This document shows, one piece after another, positions 1 through 4,498 of a stretch of DNA of 6,749 nucleotides. The notes below the pieces were generated by a model. That model was not told the DNA's origin, made no database searches, and saw only the letters and a list, made by a program, of their open reading frames with translations. Source of the DNA: an uncultured Collinsella sp. (lineage in GTDB: Bacteria > Actinomycetota > Coriobacteriia > Coriobacteriales > Coriobacteriaceae); assembly GCA_937926755.1 (NCBI GenBank), contig CALBBA010000270.1:1-6749 (forward strand), in the 5' to 3' direction. The number at the start of each line of letters is the position of its first letter. Positions within the stretch are counted from its first letter, which is position 1. Both the position numbers and the translations under genes were made by a program.

Positions 1-21
1 GAAAGCACTTAATGTGCTTTC
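1..21. other. Perfect inverted repeat at window edge
   Basis: GAAAGCAC (1-8) and GTGCTTTC (14-21) form a perfect 8-bp stem with a 5-nt loop. No T-run follows on the + strand (CCGTC comes next), so this is at best part of a weak terminator of an upstream gene outside the window. The remainder to about position 93 shows no gene or clear signal. Confidence 0.4.
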
Positions 22-93
22 CGTCTTGCGCAGGACTGTAGAGCAGCAAACTTAATCCCCGCCCTCAGCCCCGGAGACCCTCCCGGATGGCCC

Positions 94-155
94 TGAAAAA
101 TTTTTTCAAAAAAGTTGTTGCGCGCCGGACAGACTTCTGTGTATACTAATCCCCG
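94..155 (+). promoter_or_regulatory. Stable-RNA-type promoter with UP-like A/T tract for tRNA-Asp
   Basis: A TATACT -10 box lies at 142-147, with a partial -35 (TTGCGC, 118-123) 18 bp upstream. A dense A/T tract (96-113, AAAAA then TTTTTT then AAAAAA) sits directly upstream of the -35, where an UP element would contact the RNA polymerase alpha subunit. The bases after the -10 are C-rich (CCCCGC), like the GC-rich discriminator of stringently controlled stable-RNA promoters. The start is predicted near 154, about 40 nt before the mature tRNA. The -10 is convincing; the -35 and UP assignments are inference. Confidence 0.6.
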
Positions 156-193
156 CAGCGCACGCGAGCGGAAACAAACGCGAACGTCTGCCT

Positions 194-271
<78 letters not shown>

Positions 272-280
272 ACGCAATTA

Positions 281-308
281 AAGCCACGTCTTCGGACGTG
301 GCTTTTTG
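281..308 (+). terminator. Intrinsic terminator after tRNA-Asp
   Basis: AAGCCACGTC (281-290), loop TTCG (291-294) and GACGTGGCTT (295-304) form a perfect 10-bp stem capped by a stable UUCG-type tetraloop. The T-run starts inside the stem (302-306). It lies 9 nt after the tRNA CCA end, fitting a monocistronic tRNA transcript. Confidence 0.92.
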
Positions 309-464
309 CGTTTGATGCACTTTGTTTCGATAGAACGATCGCCCTGGTGCATCTTCGCCCAGAATCCCCGCGCCTTCGGGAACGCAAGTAAAATCTAATA
401 AGTATATCTGTCTGAACAACAGCTTTGTTGCGCAACACCTGTTCTACGAGACAGGGGGTTAGGT
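309..464. other. Gene-free spacer with nested inverted repeats
   Basis: No plausible gene is seen here. Structures present: GATGCAC (314-320) pairs with GTGCATC (347-353), enclosing CGAT (328-331) with ATCG (338-341). CAACA (417-421) pairs with TGTTG (426-430). GTTGCGCAAC (427-436) is a perfect 10-bp palindrome overlapping it. CCTGT (438-442) pairs with ACAGG (451-455). The palindromes at 417-455 lie just upstream of the candidate promoter for the Rrf2 gene and could be operator sites; this is inference from position and symmetry. Confidence 0.4.
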
Positions 465-470
465 TATACT
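442..470 (+). promoter_or_regulatory. Candidate promoter for the Rrf2-MutY unit
   Basis: TATACT at 465-470 matches the sigma-70/SigA-type -10 box, the same hexamer as at the tRNA promoter. The region 17 bp upstream (442-447, TTCTAC) is a poor -35. Symmetric sequences (GTTGCGCAAC at 427-436 and CCTGT/ACAGG at 438-455) overlap or flank the -35, so binding there could repress transcription. Rrf2 proteins commonly autoregulate, so these are candidate autoregulatory sites. The start would be near 477, giving a leader of about 150 nt. Confidence 0.4.
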
Positions 471-480
471 AAATTGCACT

Positions 481-519
481 GTGCGCCGCATCTGATGCAT
501 TTCGCTCCAAGCGCGGCAC
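481..519 (+). other. Hairpin at the 5' end of the predicted rrf2 leader
   Basis: GTGCGCCGC (481-489) pairs with GCGCGGCAC (511-519) in 7 of 9 positions (GTGC/GCAC and CGC/GCG around a 2x2 internal loop). A further palindrome, GCATC-T-GATGC (488-498), overlaps it. If transcription starts near 477, this hairpin would cap the mRNA 5' end. Confidence 0.35.
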
Positions 520-578
520 TCAGTGGATATCCGATTTACCATTTGGATGTCCTGGCGGTCATTTAGCGTCTCGACACA

Positions 579-605
579 AGCTCGGCCCCGGAGCTCGTTC
601 GAGCT
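579..605 (+). other. Two mutually exclusive hairpins before the rrf2 start
   Basis: AGCTC (579-583) can pair with GAGCT (591-595). AGCTC (592-596) can instead pair with GAGCT (601-605) around a GTTC loop. Because GAGCTC at 591-596 is shared, the two stems compete. They end 13 nt before the ribosome binding site at 619-625. This could be an RNA switch or simply a repeat-rich leader. Confidence 0.3.
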
Positions 606-630
606 GTTCGTATTCCTTGAAAGGGGAAAA

Positions 631-1116
631 ATGGACATATCGAGGAAGACTGATTACGCCCTTCGCATGCTGGCGATGCTTGCCGAGGATCCGGAGCGTT
701 TGCTTTCTGTTCGCACCGCTGCCGAAGAGGTCAATGTCCCGTATTCGTTTGCCCGCTCGATTCAGCACGGTTTGGTCCAGGCCGGTATTGTGGAGAGCCT
801 GCGTGGCGTCCACGGTGGCATGCGTCTCAAGGTCAGTCCGGACGACGTCACTATCCGCCAGGTCGTCGAGGCCGTTCAGGGTCCTATGGTTATGAACGAT
901 TGCACCGCGCCCGATGGTGACTGTGCGCGCATGGGCGCGTGCTGCTATCATCCCCTGTGGGCCGGAGCCCAGGCGTTGATGCGCGACTACCTCGATTCCG
1001 TTTCGCTCGGCGACATCGTCGCTCACCGCCAGTTCCCGGCCGTCGATCCCAAGTTCGCCGACCGCGAAGCGTTTCCCGAGTACGCCACCTGCGCGTGCGC
1101 TTACCGGGAGGAATAG
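631..1116 (+). CDS. Rrf2-family transcriptional regulator, probable Fe-S type
   Basis: The 161-residue protein is a normal length for Rrf2 (IscR, NsrR and RsrR are about 140-165). The N-terminus MDISRKTDYALRML is the classic winged-helix opening. Residues 27-58 (SVRTAAEEVNVPYSFARSIQ...) form the helix-turn-helix, and 59-63 (GVHGG) the wing. C91, C98 and C104 (C-x6-C-x5-C, then C105) match the Cys cluster that holds a [2Fe-2S] or [4Fe-4S] cluster in IscR/NsrR-like members. Two further Cys (154 and 156) lie in an unusual C-terminal tail. The ATG at 631 is chosen because AAAGGGG (619-625) precedes it by 5 nt and the family N-terminus starts there; an in-frame extension to 523 has no such signal. 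The MutY-type gene follows after 21 nt. The signal sensed (iron, NO or redox) cannot be read from sequence. Confidence 0.9.
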   Translation: MDISRKTDYALRMLAMLAEDPERLLSVRTAAEEVNVPYSFARSIQHGLVQAGIVESLRGVHGGMRLKVSPDDVTIRQVVEAVQGPMVMNDCTAPDGDCARMGACCYHPLWAGAQALMRDYLDSVSLGDIVAHRQFPAVDPKFADREAFPEYATCACAYREE

Positions 1117-1137
1117 CGCCGCATAAGGAGCATAGCC

Positions 1138-2043
1138 ATGATTCAGGACCCCTTTCGTTCGATGATTCGTTCGGAAGGGGTCCTGCGTTATCGCGACCTT
1201 CCGTGGCGCCGCACACGCGATCCGTACATCATTTGGCTTTCTGAGGTCATGCTGCAGCAAACGCAGGTGCCGCGTGTGGAGGCGCGCATGCCGGTGTGGC
1301 TCGATCGTTTTCCGACTGTGCAGGCGCTTGCCCAGGCCGCGCCTTCCGATGTTTTGGACGCTTGGCAGGGCATGGGCTACAACCGACGCGCTCTGGCGCT
1401 TCATGGGGCCGCTCAGCGCGTTGTAGAGGACTGGGACGGGGAGTTTCCGCGTGAGACGCGTGACTTGGTCGCTCTGCCCGGCATTGGCCCGGCAACGGCG
1501 CAGGGCATCCGTTCGTTTGCGTTTGATCTTCCAGGCGTGTATCTAGAGACCAATGTGCGCACGGTCTTTTTGCATCATTTCTTTCCCGATGTGCCGGCCG
1601 TTCCCGATCGCGAGCTGGTGCCGCTGATTCAGGCCGCCTGTCCGGCGGCTCCCGGTGCGACGGCGGATGAGATTGCTCCCTTTGCCGTGCCGCTCGATGA
1701 TGCCGACACACCGCGCGCATGGTATTACGCGCTGCTGGATTATGGCGCGTATCTTAAGAAGACGCTGCCCAATCCGTCCAGGCGCTCGGCGAGCTATAGC
1801 CGTCAGTCCAAGTTTGAGGGCTCGCGCCGTCAAAAGCGCGCCCATATTGTGCGCATGCTGCTGGCTGCGCGCGATGGACAGCCGGCGGGCATCACACTCG
1901 CCGAGGCCGTAGCGGGTGTCAACGAAATGGAGGCGGCGGCAGGCCGCGAGCCGGTCGAGTGCGACTTGATCGCGGGTATTCTAGCTGACCTGGAGCGCGA
2001 GGGCTTTAGCCGAGCCGAGGGCGATCGCTGGTTGAGCGTGTAG
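1138..2043 (+). CDS. MutY-like adenine DNA glycosylase lacking the Fe-S cluster
   Basis: This 301-residue HhH-GPD base-excision-repair enzyme is expected to remove adenine mispaired with 8-oxoguanine. MutY hallmarks are LPWR (21-24), WLSEVMLQQTQ (33-43) with catalytic Glu36, the helix-hairpin-helix LPGIGPATA (113-121), and DYGAY (201-205). Differences from E. coli MutY (350 aa): the catalytic Asp of the (L/I)DGNVKRV motif is Glu137 (LETNVRTV). The four Fe-S cysteines that follow DLGA in classical MutY are absent; the segment after DYGAYLKK has none. The C-terminal NUDIX-like 8-oxoG reader is also missing. Residues about 226-301 (FEGSRRQKR..., LEREGFSRAEG) resemble a small winged helix. Clusterless MutYs are a known minority class. 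TAAGGAG (1124-1130) lies 7 nt before the ATG. The gene is probably co-transcribed with the Rrf2 gene. Exact substrate is inferred from family. Confidence 0.85.
   Translation: MIQDPFRSMIRSEGVLRYRDLPWRRTRDPYIIWLSEVMLQQTQVPRVEARMPVWLDRFPTVQALAQAAPSDVLDAWQGMGYNRRALALHGAAQRVVEDWDGEFPRETRDLVALPGIGPATAQGIRSFAFDLPGVYLETNVRTVFLHHFFPDVPAVPDRELVPLIQAACPAAPGATADEIAPFAVPLDDADTPRAWYYALLDYGAYLKKTLPNPSRRSASYSRQSKFEGSRRQKRAHIVRMLLAARDGQPAGITLAEAVAGVNEMEAAAGREPVECDLIAGILADLEREGFSRAEGDRWLSV
1144..1185 (+). other. Long hairpin over the first codons of the MutY-like gene
   Basis: CAGGACCCCTT (1144-1154) is the exact reverse complement of AAGGGGTCCTG (1175-1185). The stem extends inward by T-G, C-G and G-C to 14 bp (1144-1157 with 1172-1185), leaving a 14-nt loop. 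It starts 3 nt after the ATG, inside the ribosome footprint. No T-run follows (CGTTATCG), so it is not a standard terminator. It could act in translation control, as a processing site, or as a protein-binding palindrome. Confidence 0.75.
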
Positions 2044-2086
2044 CCCGCTCAAATCTGAAGAACGGGATTGTAAGGTTTAAATTCGC

Positions 2087-2124
2087 GGCTTGAGGGCATC
2101 CTAAAGACAAGGTCGCTCAAAGCC
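2087..2124 (+). promoter_or_regulatory. Hairpin in the rubrerythrin leader
   Basis: GGCTTGAG (2087-2094) pairs with CTCAAAGCC (2116-2124) with one bulged A. It sits 33 nt upstream of the rubrerythrin ATG in the 114-nt gap after the MutY-like gene. A weaker CCCG/CGGG stem (2044-2066) follows the MutY stop but has no T-run. I could not place a convincing -35/-10 pair here, so transcription may start in the gap or read through from upstream. Confidence 0.35.
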
Positions 2125-2157
2125 TATGGGCGGCACGTGTTGAAGGGAAGTACACCT

Positions 2158-2697
2158 ATGGATTTTGAGAACTCTCAGACCAAGAAGAACCTCGAGACTG
2201 CTTTTGCCGGTGAGTCCCAGGCACACACCAAGTATCGCTACTATGCATCCAAGGCCAAGAAGGATGGCTACGTTCAGATCTCGAATATCTTTGCCGAGAC
2301 GGCGGGCAACGAGTCCGAGCACGCCAAGCTGTGGTTTAAGTATCTGCACGACGGCGCCGTTCCGGGCACTCTGGACAACCTGCGTGACGCCGCCGCGGGC
2401 GAGAACTACGAGTGGACCACGATGTACGACGAGTTCGCCAAGACCGCCGAGGAGGAGGGCTTTGCCGAGATCGCCGCGAAGTTCCGTGGTGTCGCCGCCG
2501 TCGAGAAGGCGCACGAGGAGCGCTACAACAAGCTCGTCGAGCGCATCGAGTCGGGCGAGGTGTTTGAGCGCGAGGGCGTGAAGGTATGGAAGTGCCTGAA
2601 CTGCGGGCACCTGCACGTTGGTGCCGAGGCGCCTGAGGTGTGCCCGGTGTGTAACCACCCGAAGGCGTACTTTGAGGAGCAGGTGGTGAACTACTAG
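2158..2697 (+). CDS. rbr: Rubrerythrin (non-heme di-iron peroxidase)
   Basis: This cytoplasmic protein of 179 residues reduces hydrogen peroxide with electrons from rubredoxin or NAD(P)H-linked donors, a main oxidative-stress defence in anaerobes. The four-helix di-iron domain (about 1-135) carries the expected ligands: Glu19 (AGES), Glu52 and His55 (NESEH), Glu82 and Glu85 (GENYE), and Glu116 and His119 (EKAH). The C-terminal rubredoxin-like domain has C146-x2-C149 and C162-x2-C165 for one Fe. Domain order and length match classical Desulfovibrio-type rubrerythrin (191 aa). The ATG at 2158 has GAAGGGAAG (2142-2150) 7 nt upstream; an in-frame GTG at 2137 would place this site inside the gene and is rejected. 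A palindromic repeat and a terminator follow. No ligand residue is missing, so the enzyme should be functional. Confidence 0.97.
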   Translation: MDFENSQTKKNLETAFAGESQAHTKYRYYASKAKKDGYVQISNIFAETAGNESEHAKLWFKYLHDGAVPGTLDNLRDAAAGENYEWTTMYDEFAKTAEEEGFAEIAAKFRGVAAVEKAHEERYNKLVERIESGEVFEREGVKVWKCLNCGHLHVGAEAPEVCPVCNHPKAYFEEQVVNY

Positions 2698-2716
2698 CGC
2701 TTGGCGCTGGCTGCTG

Positions 2717-2804
2717 CGGAGCGCAGGGCGGGAAATGCCTTTCCCTCTCGCTCACGGCTGCGCAGGGTCGCGCGGGGCAAAGGCATTTCCCGCCCTGCGC
2801 TCCG
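2717..2804. repeat. Palindromic 3'-UTR element, copy A
   Basis: The left arm (2717-2742, starting CGGAGCGCAGGGC) and right arm (2779-2804) form a perfect 26-bp stem around a 36-nt loop. The inner part, 2735-2786, is 47/52 identical to copy B (3672-3723), but the outer 18 bp of the arms share nothing with copy B's arms. Inside the loop CTCGC (2747-2751) can pair with GCGGG (2772-2776), including one G-T pair. The element begins 19 nt after the rubrerythrin stop. As RNA it would be a near-continuous duplex, an RNase III-type substrate. Element class unknown. Confidence 0.9.
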
Positions 2805-2853
2805 GCTTCGGGTCGTTGCGTGCTCGTTACAGAAAAGCTGATAAGAAGTTTGT

Positions 2854-2883
2854 GTGCCGCCCCTTATGGGGCGGCACGTTTTT
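2854..2883 (+). terminator. Intrinsic terminator downstream of rubrerythrin
   Basis: GTGCCGCCCC (2854-2863), loop TTAT and GGGGCGGCAC (2868-2877) make a perfect 10-bp GC-rich stem, followed by G and TTTTT (2879-2883). The same stem recurs at 3783-3805. It points along the + strand only. Confidence 0.93.
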
Positions 2884-2920
2884 GTGGGGGCCGGTTGGGG
2901 CGGTGACGTTGCTTAGAGGG

Positions 2921-2926
2921 TACACT
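2921..2926 (+). promoter_or_regulatory. Possible -10 box for the membrane-protein gene
   Basis: TACACT matches TATAAT at four of six positions and lies 43 nt before the start codon, downstream of the terminator, so a promoter is expected near here. No good -35 is found at normal spacing (TTGGGG at 2895-2900 is 20 bp away). Weak call. Confidence 0.25.
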
Positions 2927-2968
2927 GGGTAGCGTTGGCTATTCGTTTCCTCTTGTGAGGTGTTGGTT

Positions 2969-3600
2969 ATGGGTAAGAAGTCTCGGGCTCGGGTTGCTGC
3001 GGCGGGAACTCGCAAGGATCCTGGTCGTCGGGTTGCCGAGGGTAAAAAGGTCGATCGTGTCGAGAAGGACAAGAAGGTTGGCGCGCATGCTCATCCTGAG
3101 TGGGCGCCTCACCTCAATACGGCTAGCGAGGATCTGACTGCTAAGTTGTTTACTCTGGTCGAGGTTATCTTGGGCGTGGTGCCCGTGGTGGTCATTGGCT
3201 TGTTCTTGGCTTCGAAAGATGCCACGAGTGTCGATAAACTCACCGATGTCTTTTCTCAGGACCCCTCGATGGTGGTTACGTTTATCTCTGCGTGCCTGCA
3301 GCCGTTTGTGGCGTACATGCTGTATATGGTCTACCGCAAATACTGCGAGGGCGACGCTGGTTTTGTCGCCGGCAACCTGATCGGTCTTTGTGCTCCGAGA
3401 TCCTACTGCTCAATATCCCGGGCGTCATCGGTATGGGCATCTTGCTGTGGCGTGTTTGGCGCAACGTCGCCCCGCACTTTGAGAGCTGGTTGTTTGAGCG
3501 TCGCTTTGCGGGCGTGGTGGCCGATATTGCGGGCTCGCTCGTGATTCTAGCCTTGGCGTTTCTGTGCGCCACCGCCGCCCGCGGTCTCGCGGGCATGTAG
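2969..3600 (+). pseudogene. Small multi-pass membrane protein, frameshifted (function unknown)
   Basis: The ATG at 2969 is preceded by GAGG (2957-2960). The N-terminus (1-45) is very basic and soluble (GKKSRARVAAAG...), then hydrophobic segments at about 60-82 and 101-122. After LIGL (codon CTT at 3386-3388) the reading frame turns unlike protein and ends late. The -1 frame instead continues with CSEILLLN, a third membrane segment (GVIGMGILLWRVW) and a fourth (GSLVILALAFLCAT), ending at a TAG at 3598-3600. Restoring one T in the TTT run at 3387-3389 gives a coherent protein of about 210 residues with four predicted membrane spans, N-terminus probably cytoplasmic. I do not recognise the family. 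The break is either a sequencing or assembly deletion or a real mutation. The gene stands alone between two terminators. Confidence 0.75.
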
Positions 3601-3615
3601 TCGGTCCTCACCGAC
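3600..3615 (+). other. Short hairpin at the stop codon
   Basis: GTCGGT (3600-3605) and ACCGAC (3610-3615) form a 6-bp stem with loop CCTC. It uses the last base of the stop codon and lies immediately before repeat copy B. No T-run, so not a terminator by itself. Confidence 0.4.
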
Positions 3616-3617
3616 CA

Positions 3618-3740
3618 CGGAGCGCAGGGCAACTGCTGGTTTCACCGCTCCGGACGTCAGACCCGCGGCGCATCCCTTTCCCTCTCGCTCACGGCTTCGC
3701 AGAGTCACGCGAGGCAAAGGCATGCGCCGCGGGTCTGACG
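3618..3740. repeat. Palindromic 3'-UTR element, copy B
   Basis: The main stem is 3655-3679 with 3716-3740: 25 bp with one C-C mismatch (3674/3721). Its outer arm starts CGTCAGACCC and is unrelated to copy A's. The core 3672-3723 is 47/52 identical to copy A. Loop pairing CTCGC (3684-3688) with GCGAG (3709-3713) is fully Watson-Crick here. The preceding segment starts with CGGAGCGCAGGGC (3618-3630), identical to the first 13 bases of copy A. Here CGGAGCG (3618-3624) pairs instead with CGCTCCG (3646-3652), making an additional small hairpin. It begins 17 nt after the membrane-gene stop, almost the same offset as copy A. Confidence 0.9.
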
Positions 3741-3782
3741 ACGCGGGCTTGCCAACGAGTTTTGGCTAATAGATTGGTTTGT

Positions 3783-3810
3783 GTGCCGCCCCTTTGGGGC
3801 GGCACTTTTT
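3783..3810 (+). terminator. Intrinsic terminator after the membrane-protein gene
   Basis: GTGCCGCCCC (3783-3792), loop TTT and GGGGCGGCAC (3796-3805) are followed directly by TTTTT (3806-3810). The stem is identical to that at 2854-2877. Similarity reaches about 18 bases further upstream (GCTRATA...TTTGT) and to GTGTGGGG downstream, so this is a repeated terminator cassette. Confidence 0.93.
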
Positions 3811-4063
3811 GTGTGGGGTCCCGGTCTCCACAATTTTCGTCAAGCTTTTGGTTAGATTTTGGTCAGTTGGCGTAAGGGTGGAAGGCCAAAAGATTGCTGG
3901 CGAAAAAAGCTCAGAGAAAGTGCTGGTAGGGGAGTTGTTGAGCTTTTCGACAGCTTTTGAGCAAAAGAAACTTTGTGGCTATTGCCGGCGATTGCGTTGT
4001 CGCGGTCATGGCGGTGCGGGATGCTGGTCGTAAGCGTCGAATGCTCCGATTTTGGAGGCCAGC
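3811..4063. other. Gene-free spacer with direct and inverted repeats
   Basis: No gene with coding character is seen. TTTTGGTTAG (3846-3855) is nearly repeated as TTTTGGTCAG (3857-3866), an 11-bp period that puts both on one face of the helix. CTTTTGG (3845-3851) has an inverted match CCAAAAG (3886-3892). CTTTT-GAGC-AAAAG is a further small palindrome near 3953-3966. This may hold the promoter and operators for the next gene, but I cannot assign a clear -35/-10. Confidence 0.3.
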
Positions 4064-4065
4064 AT
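4021..4065 (+). promoter_or_regulatory. Nested hairpins hiding the start of the 4064 gene
   Basis: ATGCTGG (4021-4027) pairs with CCAGCAT (4059-4065), which includes the first two bases of the start codon. Inside the loop CTCC (4044-4047) can pair with GGAG (4054-4057) of the ribosome binding site. Both initiation signals are therefore potentially sequestered. The stems are short (7 and 4 bp), so control is only a possibility. Confidence 0.3.
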
Positions 4066-4498
4066 GGATCTGTTTCTTGAGACTCCGCAGCAACAAGCCG
4101 AGCGCATGTTGCGCCAGCAGCAACGACTCATGGAGATGCAAATGCAAGGGGCGGCAGCCCAGCCCTTTGCGCAAAATGTCGTGCCCGCTGCTGTACCTGC
4201 AGCTGTGCCCGGGTATGAATCGGCGCCAGAGGCCTATTCCGTACAGCAAGATTCATATGCGCAGGAGCTCGCGTTCGACAAAAGTCGCACGCGTCGCCGC
4301 CGCATGGGCCAGCGCCTGCGCACATTGGCGATGATCGTGCTCATTCCGCTAGGACTTGCGGCGATTTTCTTGGTCTCGTATGCGCTCACGTGCATCCTCA
4401 ACGGCGCATCGCCCAACGAGGTGCTCCAACATCTGTCAGCCCTCGGCCAGCGCCTAGGCGATGTCGTAACAACCATTCGTGCCGGCTGGGAGAGCTAG
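4064..4498 (+). CDS. Small single-pass membrane protein, unknown function
   Basis: A 144-residue protein that I do not recognise. The N-terminal part (1-30) is rich in Gln, Met and Arg with helical character (QQQAERMLRQQQRLMEMQ). It is followed by an Ala/Pro-rich linker (about 30-60: VVPAAVPAAVPG) and a strongly basic stop (KSRTRRRR, 73-80). One membrane helix spans about 86-112 (LRTLAMIVLIPLGLAAIFLVSY...). A short C-terminal amphipathic segment follows (SALGQRLGDVVTTIRAGW). The Arg cluster just before the helix suggests a cytoplasmic N-terminus. The ATG at 4064 is chosen because GGAGG (4054-4058) lies 5 nt upstream; an in-frame TTG at 4052 overlaps that site. Base composition and codon use match the neighbours. 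It stands 125 nt before rmuC with no clear terminator between, so they could be co-transcribed. Confidence 0.75.
   Translation: MDLFLETPQQQAERMLRQQQRLMEMQMQGAAAQPFAQNVVPAAVPAAVPGYESAPEAYSVQQDSYAQELAFDKSRTRRRRMGQRLRTLAMIVLIPLGLAAIFLVSYALTCILNGASPNEVLQHLSALGQRLGDVVTTIRAGWES

Noticed and set aside
523..631. A 36-residue N-terminal extension of the Rrf2 protein
   Set aside because: It has no ribosome binding site and is unlike the family; the standard Rrf2 N-terminus begins at the ATG at 631, which has AAAGGGG upstream.
1144..1185. Intrinsic terminator within the MutY-like gene
   Set aside because: The stem is strong but followed by CGTTATCG, not a T-run, and the gene continues intact for 300 codons.
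559..1404. A 281-codon minus-strand open frame
   Set aside because: It runs antisense through both the Rrf2 gene and the start of the MutY-like gene, with no family resemblance and no fitting ribosome binding site.
3383..3392. Programmed -1 ribosomal frameshift in the membrane-protein gene
   Set aside because: There is no slippery heptamer and no convincing downstream pseudoknot; the P-site codon CTT would not re-pair well in the -1 frame.
2717..3740. CRISPR array or tandem repeat
   Set aside because: There are only two copies, over 900 bp apart with a gene between them, and no spacer-repeat periodicity.
2735..3875. Two short + strand frames (2735-2932 and 3564-3875) whose translations share PFPLAHG-x-A-x-SR-x-AKA
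   Set aside because: The similarity comes from the DNA repeat core and terminator they read through. They lie in palindromes and terminators and have no ribosome binding site, so they are not a protein family.
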